Numbered from the stretch's first letter, positions 53,539-62,629 are shown. The stretch is 64,000 nucleotides of DNA from Planctomycetota bacterium (GCA_014240375.1 JAAZXB010000014.1:1-64000), one strand, 5' to 3'. Program-made: numbers and translations. The notes: a model not told the origin generated them from the letters alone.

Positions 53539-54450
53539 ATGAACCTATGCAGGATGTTGCTGATCGCCCTGTCCCTCTCCTCGAGCTTTCTGGTGGCCCA
53601 GGAGGCCGCTCCGGAGCAGTTCAAGTTCTCACTGCTGGGAAAGCCACTGCCGGAGTTGAAACTCGAGGAGGGCGATCGCTGGTTCCACGCCACCAAGGAT
53701 CTATCTCTCGCTGCAACGCCTCTCACTGTATTGCGGCACGGCAAGCCGCTGCTGGTCGCCTATACGATCCCTGGCTGAGAGAGTTGTGCTCCGGCATTGC
53801 CCAGCCTGGTCAGGTGGCAACAAGAAGTGGGACCCGAGTTCTTATCGTTGATGACCGTCTTCAGTTACTCGTCCAAGCAACCAGAACTGGTCCAGAAATA
53901 CATCGACAGGAACCAGGTGACCTTCCCCATCCTGTCGGAGCAGGCCATCAACCTCGAGCGTCACGGAGTGAAGGGGTTCCCGGCGGCCTTCTTTCTCGAT
54001 GCCGCAGGCAAGGTGATCTGGCAGGGGATCCTGCCCCGTGCCTCCGAGTCGAATGACTATCAGCGCCCCTGGCTCGACGGGCTGTTGCGTCAGGCAGGAG
54101 TCGAACCGCCGCCGATCCCCATCCGCTGGCTCGATTTTGACGATGGAGTCGAGGAAGCGCAGTGGACCTCGGAGACTCGACTGATCTTCGTCGAGGCGAA
54201 CCGATGCGATCAGTCGGTACGAATCGAACGCTTGCTGACACAAGATGAAGAGATCGCAGGCCTGCTCGACGATTACATCCGGGTCAAGATCGATGGTCGA
54301 ACTCAACTGGAGATCGTCAAGAAGTACCGCGCCCGCTGGCCCGGAGATCTGCTCATCATCGATGCCAAGGACCAGGTGCTCTATCGATTCTGGGATCACT
54401 ACAAGGACATCCCTGCACTCAAGAAGGCGCTCTACGACCATGCCAACTGA
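53539..54450 (+). CDS. probable selenoprotein: exported thioredoxin-fold protein with in-frame TGA in a UxxC motif
   Basis: The frame of 304 codons is interrupted only once, by TGA at 53776-53778 (residue 80). The segment reads LLVAYTIPG-U-ESC-APALPSL. It aligns with the thioredoxin/TlpA active site (V-N-F-W-A-T-W-C-P-P-C) so that TGA falls exactly on the first redox Cys, giving Sec80-x-x-Cys83. Residues 1-20 are a signal peptide. The first domain continues with the cis-Pro motif GVKGFPAAFFLD; a second thioredoxin-like domain (about residues 190-303) has CDQS and RWPGDLLIIDAKDQ, and lacks a full CxxC. A hairpin with a GGUC loop lies 18-42 nt after the TGA (SECIS candidate). ATG has GGGAGGAG upstream. 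The alternative, a nonsense mutation, is unlikely because both halves are intact. Sec machinery genes are outside the window. Confidence 0.8.
53797..53820 (+). promoter_or_regulatory. SECIS-like hairpin downstream of the TGA codon
   Basis: Outer stem TTGCC (53797-53801) with GGCAA (53816-53820); an internal bulge (CAG on one side, T on the other); inner stem CCT/AGG; apical loop GGTC (53808-53811). The loop begins 29 nt after the TGA, inside the 16-37 nt range reported for bacterial SECIS elements, and its GGU core matches the conserved loop of the E. coli fdhF element. Stem of only eight pairs, so a folding check is needed. Confidence 0.55.
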
Positions 54451-54465
54451 TACCGATGGTGCCCG

Positions 54466-56052
54466 CTAGGGGCAGGCAGCGCTGGTGGTCGGGCAGTCGA
54501 GAGTGTTGTCGAGCGGGTCGGCTCCGCAGGTCGGGTAGGGAGCATCCGGTGGGGTAGAACCGGGTACAAACAGTGCATTCAATCCATAGACCATGTCCGC
54601 GATGTTGAAACCACCATCGTCGTTGATATCGCAACTCTCGATGCAATTCGGAGTCACGCCTCCCGGCACGAACAGCGCATTGAGACCGAACACGATGTCC
54701 GCGACATTGAAACTGCCGTCCTCGTTGCCATCCCCACGGACGAATCGAATCACCGATCCGGCGGAAGCGTCGTGATAGATCAGGGAATAGGGGGGAACTC
54801 CAGGGATTTCGCGATGCTGGTAGGTGAGATCGAGGCCGAAGGATGTGTTGTTGAAGGCGGGATACAGAGTGCCCCGGATGGTCGGATAGATGTAGGCGTG
54901 TTGGCCGAGTGTGGTCGGTTGCAACTGCTCGACGAACTCGAACTCGGGAGATGTGTCGAGTTTTTGTGCCAGCACCAGTGCTCCTTCGTTGGCGAGGTCC
55001 CGGTACACGGCATGGACCGTGCCTGAGGTCTCGTCACAGCCGATGTTGAAGATCCTGTAACTGGCGATGCCGGTGAACTGGTCGCTGGTGGCGTCGAACA
55101 GAGATGTCTCGTCACTCCAGCCGTTGATCTCGTCCCACCTGCGGTAGCGGAAACTCCACAGCGGCGAGGCGGTGGCGGCGTCGACGACATAGGCGCAGTG
55201 AACCGATCCGAGCGCATCGCTGGAGACCCAGCCGAAGTAGTCGTTGCTACCGTCGGTATTCCCCAGCACGAACGAGTCCAGTTGCCAGGCACCGACCGGA
55301 TCGTAGATCCGGTGCTCGTACTGCCCCTCGCCGATATTGCGGTAGAAGGTGCAGTGAATGCGGCCACCCGCATCGACCGCCAGCCTCGTATTCTGGGCGC
55401 TGGCCGAGGGACTGATCGCCCCCAGGTCGGTGAAGGAGTCATCGGCCGCGTAGGGTTGATCACTGCGTAGCAGGTGCTCGACCCAGCTGGAGGGGTGGTG
55501 CCCCGAGATCCACACCGTGTTGTTGCCATCGATGACGATGTCCATCGCCGAGGTGCGGGCATTGAGTGGGGCACCGGTGATGGTGCTGATCTCGATGATG
55601 TCGGATCGTTCTCCGGTGGCGGGATCGAAGCGGCGGTAAAACTGGCGGAAGTAGGAAGGGTAAGTGTATCGACCCCACAGTACGTGGAGGATCCCCTGGT
55701 CGTCGATGGCCACCGAGCACTGGCTGGCGGGATCGGGATCGAACAGGCCACTGTCATCGTCGTTGAGATTGGGCGGCTGGGTCGACCAGGTGGCGCCTCC
55801 ATCCGAGGAACTCTGGACAATCAGGGTCATCTCGTCGGCGGCATTTCGTTCGAGCGAGACGCAGTGAAGCACGCCATCGCCATCACGGACGATGTTGTGT
55901 GAGGTATTCGATCCCGACGATGCCATCTCATCGCTGTGCAGGAGTACCTGAGCCGAGGACGTCACGCTGCAGCAGAGCAGCACAAGCGATGCGAGGATGC
56001 CGACGATGGAGATCCTCGGGTGCCGGTAGTGGTCCATCATCCCGTTCTTCAT
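54466..56052 (-). CDS. secreted protein with sialidase-like repeats and a paired dockerin-like C-terminus
   Basis: A 528-residue exported protein. After a signal peptide (ISIVGILASLVLLCCSVTSSAQ) comes an Asp-box-like, beta-propeller-style region (SSDGGATWSTQP, CSVAIDDQGILHVLWGRY, AMDIVIDGNNTVWISGHHP, RLAVDAGGRIHCTFYR), about residues 35-410. The last 90 residues hold two dockerin-like calcium loops: RGDGNEDGSFNVADIVFGLN and DINDDGGFNIADMVYGLNALFVPG, followed by a Cys-containing tail (TCGADPLDNTLDC). Its start ATG overlaps the stop of the gene before it by 1 bp. Such tails are frequent in planctomycete surface proteins. Enzyme activity is not shown, as sialidase catalytic residues are not evident. 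Confidence 0.8.
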   Translation of the reverse strand: MKNGMMDHYRHPRISIVGILASLVLLCCSVTSSAQVLLHSDEMASSGSNTSHNIVRDGDGVLHCVSLERNAADEMTLIVQSSSDGGATWSTQPPNLNDDDSGLFDPDPASQCSVAIDDQGILHVLWGRYTYPSYFRQFYRRFDPATGERSDIIEISTITGAPLNARTSAMDIVIDGNNTVWISGHHPSSWVEHLLRSDQPYAADDSFTDLGAISPSASAQNTRLAVDAGGRIHCTFYRNIGEGQYEHRIYDPVGAWQLDSFVLGNTDGSNDYFGWVSSDALGSVHCAYVVDAATASPLWSFRYRRWDEINGWSDETSLFDATSDQFTGIASYRIFNIGCDETSGTVHAVYRDLANEGALVLAQKLDTSPEFEFVEQLQPTTLGQHAYIYPTIRGTLYPAFNNTSFGLDLTYQHREIPGVPPYSLIYHDASAGSVIRFVRGDGNEDGSFNVADIVFGLNALFVPGGVTPNCIESCDINDDGGFNIADMVYGLNALFVPGSTPPDAPYPTCGADPLDNTLDCPTTSAACP

Positions 56053-58445
56053 CAGGGACAGGCCAGATACAGGGCGCAGTCAATACCATCATCGGTCGGA
56101 TCGACGCCGCAATCGAGAGCGCCCGGCGCCGGTGGATTGTCCGATCCCGGCACGAACAGTGCGTTGAGCAGGTAAACCGCATCGGCGACGTTGTTTCCGC
56201 CGTCGTCATTGACATCGGCACTGTCGATACAATCGGGCTGGGGCGATCCAGGAACGAACAGGGCGTTGAGCAGGCGGATGGCATCGGCGATGTTGACACC
56301 GCCATCGACGTTGACATCCCCACGGCGGAACAGTTCCGGTGGTGGACCGCTACTGGCTCCGAGAGCATCGAGGTAGAGGCCCATCAGGAGACCCTGCTCA
56401 CCGCTGTAGCCACCGAACTCCCACGACTGCGCGATCACCTCGCCAAACGGATCATCGGTCTCGTAAAAGTTACCGACGCTGTAGCCGATGCCCGATTGGA
56501 CCCAGATGGAGCCGCTCGAGGCTCCCGCCAGGTCCGGCGTGAGGGGATCTGCGGTGACCAGCCGATCGGTCCAGTCGCTGGCACCCTGGTCCTGGTTGTA
56601 TGCGGCATCCATTCCGGTCATATCAAGCGTGGCATAGGAACCACCGATCAAGTCCAGTAACGAGTCGTCGCCATCGACCACTCCCAGTCCGATGCCGTCA
56701 TAGTCGGCGAAGGGAGTCTGAGCACAGAATCCCCACACATCGCCACCCTCGATGTAGACATCGATGCCGTTGGCGATCAGGTCCGCCAGCAGTTGACCTT
56801 CTGCAGTGTTCAAGCAATGGTGATCTGGATAGGTGCCAGTGGCCACCCAGACCCGCTCGAGGGTTGGCGTATCGAGTAGACAATCACAACCGAGGATGTC
56901 CGTCATCATTGCCGGGGCGAGCCCGTTGAGCACCAGCGCATCGGCGATCGCCAGTGCCGAATCGATCTGACCTCCGCTTCCCTCTGCGGCCCACACCAGA
57001 TCGACCGCATTGACCAGTGCCCATATCGAATTTCCATCGATGACACAGCAGGGCGTGATGGAGTTGTCCCAGCAGCGAAGCTGGTACTGGTAAGCCGCGG
57101 GTCCGCCGGGAAGGACATCGGTCCACTGCTGATCACTTCCAGGCAAGGTCTCAGCGAGTTGTCCATCGCGATACACATCGATGCTGGTGAAGTTGTTGCC
57201 GTTGAGGTCCCAACTGAGAGTCACTTCGTTGCCACTGGTGGCAGCCGCGAAGCCGATCGGAGCGGTGAGCTGACAGGGAGGGCCACTTCGATGGTGGATC
57301 GCCCAGCTCTCGAGATCTCCAAATTCGCCCCCGGTGTAGTCGGCAGCGATCAGGCGCCAGTTTCCATCGATGGGGAAGCCGGCAAAATCGGCGAGGGTGC
57401 CGGGCCCCTGAGGTTGCATGCGGATGTTGAGTGGAATCTGGTCCTCATCGAAGGGGATTCCCTGGTCATCAAAGATGGTGTGAATGTGATTCACATCGCT
57501 AGGAGACCCGGGGATGTACTGTTTCAAGGTCACCATCGTGGCCGATGGATGCGTCAGGTCGATCCCCACTTCTCGAGTCCAGGTGTGAGTGATATGGACC
57601 TCGATATCGATGTCCTGAATCGTGTAATTGTCGGTGATATTGATCACCGAGGTGACTCCCGTCGGGGTGCTGTTGGGAATCGGCAGTGGCGTGTCGAGAC
57701 TGCCGTAGATCTCGAATCCATGGGGGACCTCAACGCGGTCGGTGAAATCGAAGCAGGCGCCATCCGAGACCACGATCAGGTAGTTGTAGAGTCCCTGGCA
57801 AAGATCGTTGTCGGTCCAGCTGGTCGCAGCGGGGTCGGCGATGTCCTGGTAGAAGACACCGTCACGCCAGACCTGAAAGGTGTCGGTGTAGGGACCATTG
57901 TTGGTGAACTCGAGGGTGATGTCGGGACCCACCGAGGACGCCACCAGCGCATCGGGTGCACTGAGACCGCAAGGCTCCAGTTCGAGCAGACCATAGGTAC
58001 TGACATTGTTGGTACTCTCGTTGATGTCATTCCACAGGTAGGGGGACGCCTCCAGGGTGTGTCCCATATCCTCGTTGTTGGAGTTGTTGGGCTCCCCGGC
58101 ATTCCAGTTGGTATAGACCAGCGGCTCGCCGTTGCTCCACTCGAAGACACCCTCGACTGCGATGTCATTGAGACCGAGCCACAAGCGTCGTGCGGAACCA
58201 CCATAGTTGCTGAAGTTGTCGCCGATGAAATCCATCTCCGCCTGGTCTGCGACGGCCACGAGGTTGCCACCCCAGCTGTTGGCGAGAGTTTCTGCGGTGG
58301 TCCAGTCGCTGGCATCCAGCAACAGGTAGTGATGGTCATCCAGCGGACTGGAGATGCTGGTCAGGATGGCCGGATCCTGCGCCTGCAACGGAGTGACCCA
58401 GATGGTGATGACCAGCAAAGAGACCACGGGATTGAGAAACTTCAT
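56052..58445 (-). CDS. secreted protein with C-type lectin, P-domain-like and paired dockerin-like modules
   Basis: A 797-residue exported protein. A signal peptide is followed by a C-type lectin domain (about residues 25-160: HHYLLLDASDWTTAETLAN, WLGLNDIAVEGVFEWSNGEPLVYTNWNAGEPNN, PYLWNDI), then beta-sandwich modules, a proprotein-convertase P-like domain (about residues 250-400: VTSVINITDNYTIQDIDIEVHITHTW, GTLADFAGFPIDGNWRLIAADYTGG), an FN3-like stretch, and a domain around residues 480-700 with WAAEGSGGQIDSALAIADALV. The final 90 residues are two dockerin-like loops (RGDVNVDGGVNIADAIRLLN, SADVNDDGGNNVADAVYLLN). It probably binds carbohydrate at the cell surface. Upstream, 58446-58693 is empty. 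Confidence 0.82.
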   Translation of the reverse strand: MKFLNPVVSLLVITIWVTPLQAQDPAILTSISSPLDDHHYLLLDASDWTTAETLANSWGGNLVAVADQAEMDFIGDNFSNYGGSARRLWLGLNDIAVEGVFEWSNGEPLVYTNWNAGEPNNSNNEDMGHTLEASPYLWNDINESTNNVSTYGLLELEPCGLSAPDALVASSVGPDITLEFTNNGPYTDTFQVWRDGVFYQDIADPAATSWTDNDLCQGLYNYLIVVSDGACFDFTDRVEVPHGFEIYGSLDTPLPIPNSTPTGVTSVINITDNYTIQDIDIEVHITHTWTREVGIDLTHPSATMVTLKQYIPGSPSDVNHIHTIFDDQGIPFDEDQIPLNIRMQPQGPGTLADFAGFPIDGNWRLIAADYTGGEFGDLESWAIHHRSGPPCQLTAPIGFAAATSGNEVTLSWDLNGNNFTSIDVYRDGQLAETLPGSDQQWTDVLPGGPAAYQYQLRCWDNSITPCCVIDGNSIWALVNAVDLVWAAEGSGGQIDSALAIADALVLNGLAPAMMTDILGCDCLLDTPTLERVWVATGTYPDHHCLNTAEGQLLADLIANGIDVYIEGGDVWGFCAQTPFADYDGIGLGVVDGDDSLLDLIGGSYATLDMTGMDAAYNQDQGASDWTDRLVTADPLTPDLAGASSGSIWVQSGIGYSVGNFYETDDPFGEVIAQSWEFGGYSGEQGLLMGLYLDALGASSGPPPELFRRGDVNVDGGVNIADAIRLLNALFVPGSPQPDCIDSADVNDDGGNNVADAVYLLNALFVPGSDNPPAPGALDCGVDPTDDGIDCALYLACP

Positions 58446-58693
58446 AACTCCTCCGGAAGGCTGGAGAGATCGAAAATTGTCGGTTCAGAGCCAACTACTA
58501 TTTTCCCCTTCATCGAGCTGGATACAAGGATGGGAAATAAGGGCCGCAGGGAGCCGGATAACCGGTTCAGGAGGCGGTTGAGAGGGTATTGGCCGGTGAT
58601 CTCGCAGGCCATCCGTGGCTGCGGAAGTGCTTTTTTGGCGGCGGCTGGGACGAGGAAGTGGATCGGATCCGAGTGGGCTCAGATCGAGTCGGG

Positions 58694-58761
58694 CCTGCTC
58701 GAACGGATCCACCTCGAGCAGGCCGTGGACCCCTTCCGATCGATTGGAAGGGGTCCACGGC
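58694..58761 (-). terminator. two adjacent inverted repeats downstream of the large secreted-protein gene
   Basis: The main hairpin has 16-bp perfect arms (58722-58737 and 58746-58761) around an 8-nt loop. Next to it, sharing one base, is a smaller one with 9-bp arms CCTGCTCGA (58694-58702) and TCGAGCAGG (58714-58722). Both come after the minus-strand gene that ends at 58779. They lack a T run. Confidence 0.65.
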
Positions 58762-58778
58762 GTCTCCTGACCCGAGAA

Positions 58779-61199
58779 TCAGGGGCACAGGTTGAAGGAA
58801 GTACAACCGAGCCCGCTGGGCCCATCGGGGCCACAACCGGGGAACGGTGCCGCTGGCTCGGGTCCACCTGCGAACATGTAGCCGATCAGATGCACCACAT
58901 CGGAAACGTCGACCTGGTTATCCCCGTTATCATCGAGGGCTGCCAGGCAACTCACCGATGATCCATTGAAGAGGAAGCCAAGGGTGTTGACCGCATCGCT
59001 GACATCGTGGCTACCATCGATATTGGTGTCGCCACGGATGAAGGTGACGGCTCCGCCTCCTCCACATTCGTCGGGAATACCATCGCCATCATTGTCGGCG
59101 CTGGTCCCGCTGGCGATATCGCACTGATCGAGCACACCATTGAGATTGCAGTCGTTTGCGGCAGTGATCTCGCAGCCGTCGTGAATACCATTGCCATTGC
59201 AGTCTGGAATCCCCGCTCCGGCGATGGAGATGTCGAGTCCCCAGGTCAGAAGAGAACCTGAATCTCCTCCGGCAAGATCCGCGATGGTCAGGGTCCAACT
59301 GCCCAGACCGCTGGCTCCATCGAAAGCGGACAGTGGTGAGGACGGAGCAGTGGTTCCGGGATTGCCATCGTCGTCGTAGATCGCATTGATGTCATCGGAA
59401 GAACCACCCGTCTGGCTGTGCAAGTTGACGACGGTACCGGATGGATTGGTCATCGAGATGGCGAGATCGCCGATCCAGGTGTGAGTCAGTTCCAGCGCCA
59501 CATCTACATCGTCGACCAGTCCCGCCTGGGTGACCTCGATGATGCGGATCACCGAGGGCAAGTTGTCGGCGATCGGCGCCGGAGGTGAGACATTGTCGAC
59601 ATAGGAGAAGATTCCTGCAGCCTCACAGATATCGAGAACTCCGTTGGCGTCGCAATCTGTCGCGGGATTCGCTGCGATCTGGCAACTATCGATGGTGCCG
59701 TCGAGATCGCAGTCCGTTTCGCTTCCCAGGTCAATTTCACAACTGTCGAGTACTCCATCGAAGTCGCAATCCGCTGCACCTGAAGAGATCTCGCAGGTGT
59801 CAGGGAGGAAGTTCTCATTGCAATCGAGCGCGCCATTGATCAGTTCACAGGCATCGGCGATTCCATCGAGGTCACAGTCTTCCTGGCATTCATCGAGCAA
59901 CCCATTTCCATCACAATCAGATGCGCCGCTGGCGATTTCATCCGCATCCGGAATGCCGTTGTTGTTGCAATCGAGGTTGCCGACCATCGGAGCGAGGGTG
60001 GGCACCAGTAGCGTGTCCACGGCGCCGGGTTGGAACAGCCCGAGAGTCGCATTGGCAGCCGTCGGGGGAGAGGTGGTAACGAAGCGGAAGTTGTACATCG
60101 TTCCCCACCGAAGTGCGTTGGCGTTGGGGTTTTGTGCAAAGGTCTGAGTCGACCAGTTGATTTCGCCGTTACTGGTAGACAGTGCCCAGTCGGTTCCGTC
60201 ATAGACCTCGGTACTGTGGTACTCGACATCGCGGAAACCGACATCGCTGGCGATCACACCCAGAAGCGGCACGGAGAAACTGCGTACCGAGCGAGTCGAG
60301 TCCATGTTGTAGAGGGCGTACTCGTAGCGCCACAGGTTGGCATTGACCTGGATGACCTTGTATCCAAGGATCAAGAGTCCGTCTCCGGCGTCCGAGATGT
60401 CGACCAGGGTCACACTCGGATCGTTGTCTTGCCACGCCTGGATGCCCGGCTGTTGCCGCTGGGTCGATCCGACAAAGGCGATGGCGTGATTGGAAGAGGA
60501 GGGGGAGACGGAGACCTGTCGGTAACTGGTGTTATTGTGATGATTGCCTGCGGCAGCATCGTCGGGGGTGACATAATGTCCCTCGACGAAGTACTGCGCT
60601 CCAGCATTGGTCGCCGCGTCCAGGTCACTACCGTGAACGCGCAAGCGACGCCAGGTCAGATCACTGTTGCCAGGGTCGAGGATCTGCGGATAGATGAATC
60701 CACCGTGAGCCGGATCGGTCACCTCCGAGCGAGCGCCGAGGCTCCCCTGGCTGCCATTCAAACTGGCTCCGTAAGGATCGGAGCAACCGACTCCGAGCCG
60801 GCTGCCGGTTCCCGATGATGCGCAGCCGCAACCACAGGTGTTTCCCTGCAAGGCGGTGAATCCGTGCTTGAGCCAGCTCATGCCGATCTGTTCGAGCACT
60901 CCATCCTTGAGGCGAAACATGTTCTGTCCGATTACCGGGTGCTGGTTGGTATTTGCGATCCAGAGCAGTTCCTCGGTGCCGATGTTGCAGGAAGTGGTTC
61001 CCACCGAAAAAGCGTAATATCCGCCCGCTGAACCGTAGCTCTGGGTACCGGTCAACTCACCTACAATCACGTCCGCTCCGGTGCCACCGAGGCCTCCGCC
61101 CGGATCACACTGGGCGTCGAGCGAGGTGGTGAAGAGCATCATCCAGGATGCAGCAAGAAGAGAGAGGATCCCGGGGATCCGCTGCTTGATTGGTTTCAT
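58779..61199 (-). CDS. secreted multidomain protein with D-C-x-x-D-G repeats, P-domain and dockerin-like end
   Basis: An 806-residue exported protein. The signal peptide is followed by a large beta-rich domain (about residues 40-390) with a Cys-rich CGCGCASSG segment, then a run of about six repeats of the form D-C-D-x-D-G-x-x-D-x-C-E (about residues 400-510), which resemble thrombospondin type 3 calcium-binding loops. A P-domain-like part follows (VTQAGLVDDVDVALELTHTWIGDLAISMTNPSGT), then two more such repeats and the dockerin-like pair RGDTNIDGSHDVSDAVNTLG and DDNGDNQVDVSDVVHLIGYM. The end is CTSFNLCP. ATG at 61199 with AAAGGG upstream; an earlier ATG at 61229 is possible. Probably a surface or matrix protein that binds calcium. 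Confidence 0.82.
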   Translation of the reverse strand: MKPIKQRIPGILSLLAASWMMLFTTSLDAQCDPGGGLGGTGADVIVGELTGTQSYGSAGGYYAFSVGTTSCNIGTEELLWIANTNQHPVIGQNMFRLKDGVLEQIGMSWLKHGFTALQGNTCGCGCASSGTGSRLGVGCSDPYGASLNGSQGSLGARSEVTDPAHGGFIYPQILDPGNSDLTWRRLRVHGSDLDAATNAGAQYFVEGHYVTPDDAAAGNHHNNTSYRQVSVSPSSSNHAIAFVGSTQRQQPGIQAWQDNDPSVTLVDISDAGDGLLILGYKVIQVNANLWRYEYALYNMDSTRSVRSFSVPLLGVIASDVGFRDVEYHSTEVYDGTDWALSTSNGEINWSTQTFAQNPNANALRWGTMYNFRFVTTSPPTAANATLGLFQPGAVDTLLVPTLAPMVGNLDCNNNGIPDADEIASGASDCDGNGLLDECQEDCDLDGIADACELINGALDCNENFLPDTCEISSGAADCDFDGVLDSCEIDLGSETDCDLDGTIDSCQIAANPATDCDANGVLDICEAAGIFSYVDNVSPPAPIADNLPSVIRIIEVTQAGLVDDVDVALELTHTWIGDLAISMTNPSGTVVNLHSQTGGSSDDINAIYDDDGNPGTTAPSSPLSAFDGASGLGSWTLTIADLAGGDSGSLLTWGLDISIAGAGIPDCNGNGIHDGCEITAANDCNLNGVLDQCDIASGTSADNDGDGIPDECGGGGAVTFIRGDTNIDGSHDVSDAVNTLGFLFNGSSVSCLAALDDNGDNQVDVSDVVHLIGYMFAGGPEPAAPFPGCGPDGPSGLGCTSFNLCP

Positions 61200-61347
61200 G
61201 GGTTCCCTTTCGGGGTCGTCATCGACCACGATAGTTCAATGGGGGGCTTCGCTATTCTAATGCCAGGAGCGGGTCCTATCGAGGGGTGATTTCCAATCGT
61301 AGGGAACAGAATTTCAGGGAAGTCAGGAGACTGACGAGCCGAGGAGT

Positions 61348-61384
61348 AAAAAAGGACCTCGTGGACTCGCGGGTCCACGAGGTC
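61348..61384 (-). terminator. terminator of the tRNA-Thr gene
   Basis: Twelve-bp perfect arms GACCTCGTGGAC (61355-61366) and GTCCACGAGGTC (61373-61384) around TCGCGG; on the minus strand it is followed by six T residues (plus-strand A at 61348-61353). It lies 11 bp beyond the 3' end of the tRNA. Confidence 0.92.
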
Positions 61385-61395
61385 TTGCGTTTCAT

Positions 61396-61471
61396 TGGAG
61401 CTGGCGACGGGAGTCGAACCCGTGACCTCAGCTTTACGAAAGCTGTGCTCTACCAACTGAGCTACGCCAGC
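61396..61471 (-). tRNA. tRNA-Thr (anticodon CGT)
   Basis: A full cloverleaf on the minus strand: acceptor stem GCTGGCG/CGCCAGC, D-arm with AGCTCAGTTGGTAGAGC, anticodon stem CAGCT/AGCTG with loop TTCGTAA (anticodon CGT, reading ACG), T-arm with GGTTCGACTCC, discriminator T, and an encoded CCA end at 61398-61396. The tRNA stands alone, with its own terminator downstream. Confidence 0.96.
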
Positions 61472-61597
61472 CCGGTGTTCGCTGAATATGAACATGGGCC
61501 TGAAGAAGGGAGGATAGCGACATCACAGCGAGGCGGCAATCGTCCCTCGGAACAAGTCCGCGACCGCCAGATCTACCCGCTGTTTTGCGGCCTCGGT

Positions 61598-62533
61598 TCA
61601 GCGGGAGGATTCGATCTCGGGCATCTCGCTATGAGGGTGATCGGAACGGTGTCGCTCGGAGATCTTCTCGCTGCTGAGGTGGTTGTAGACCTGGGTGGTG
61701 GCGAGATGTTTGTGGCCGAGCAATTCCTGCACCTGCCGCAGATTGGCACCACGGTCGAGCAGGTGCGTCGCATACGAGTGGCGCAGGGTATGGGGACTGG
61801 TTCGACTGTCGAGGCCCGCCTTGCCGATGTATCGGTCGAGGATCTTGCGGATCGATCGATCGGAAATGCGATCACCGAAGCGATTCAACAGAACCGGGTG
61901 CGGGCTCCAGTTTCCATCCTCGGGTTGCCAGCGTGCAGGGATGGCTTCCTGGTAACTGAAGAGAGCGGTCAGCGCATGCTCGCCGATGGGAACGATGCGC
62001 TCCTTGCGTCCCTTTCCAAAGGCGCGAACCAGTCGCGCAGGACCGTCGATGTGGAGCCAGTCGAGCGCGACCAGTTCACTGACCCTGAGACCGGTGCTGT
62101 AGAGGATTTCGAGGATGGCTCGATCTCTCAGCCCGCGGTACGTGTTGGTCTCTGGTTGATCGAGTAGACGCAAGACTTCTTGAACGGAGAGGAAGTGGGG
62201 CAGGGCACGGGGCACCCGCGGCGTACTCAATTCGAGAAACGCGCAGCGCCCATCGATACGCCCTTGACCGGTGAGGAAGCGGAAGTACCCACGTATCGAT
62301 GCCAGTTTTCTGGCTACAGTGCTACGCGAGTATCCGACCTCTGCGAAGTGAGCCAACCAGCGGCGGACTTCGGTACTCTCCTTGGTGGCAATCTGTGAGA
62401 GATCCTTGACCTCGAAGAAGTCACGGAGCTGTTCGAGGTCCTTGCGGTAAGCCCGGAGAGTTTCCGGGCTCAGGTTCCGCTCTGTTTCGAGGTGCTTGAG
62501 GAACGAGTCCATCGAATTCGTACCCACTTCCAT
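61598..62533 (-). CDS. tyrosine recombinase of the XerC/XerD type
   Basis: A 311-residue site-specific recombinase. The N-terminal SAM-like domain has FLKHLETERNLSPETLRAYRKDLEQL. The catalytic residues are all present: Arg in YSTGLRVSELVALDW, Lys in FGKGRKERIVPIGE, His-x-x-Arg in SPHTLRHSYATHLLDRG, His in LGHKHLATTQVYNH and the nucleophilic Tyr in the same motif. The length fits chromosome-dimer resolution enzymes, so XerC or XerD; the two cannot be told apart here. ATG at 62533 or, equally, at 62512 (MDSFLKHL). No prophage or integron genes surround it. Confidence 0.9.
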   Translation of the reverse strand: MEVGTNSMDSFLKHLETERNLSPETLRAYRKDLEQLRDFFEVKDLSQIATKESTEVRRWLAHFAEVGYSRSTVARKLASIRGYFRFLTGQGRIDGRCAFLELSTPRVPRALPHFLSVQEVLRLLDQPETNTYRGLRDRAILEILYSTGLRVSELVALDWLHIDGPARLVRAFGKGRKERIVPIGEHALTALFSYQEAIPARWQPEDGNWSPHPVLLNRFGDRISDRSIRKILDRYIGKAGLDSRTSPHTLRHSYATHLLDRGANLRQVQELLGHKHLATTQVYNHLSSEKISERHRSDHPHSEMPEIESSR

Positions 62534-62629
62534 CCCAAGGGGCGGCGATTCCCCTGCTGAGATCCTACGAAGGCCGAAAAAAATGGGAAGAAGAACTACC
62601 AACTGATTCAAAATGGGCCGGTCACCGTA

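Noticed and set aside
53797-54450. A separate gene starting after the TGA at 53776
   Set aside because: It would begin inside the thioredoxin fold without a ribosome site and would leave a signal peptide plus half an active site as a pseudo-gene. A Sec codon explains both halves better.
57159-58961. A 600-codon plus-strand open frame
   Set aside because: It is antisense to the lectin/P-domain gene and reaches into an empty region. It has no ribosome site and a shuffled, charged composition; long antisense frames are common in GC-rich genes.
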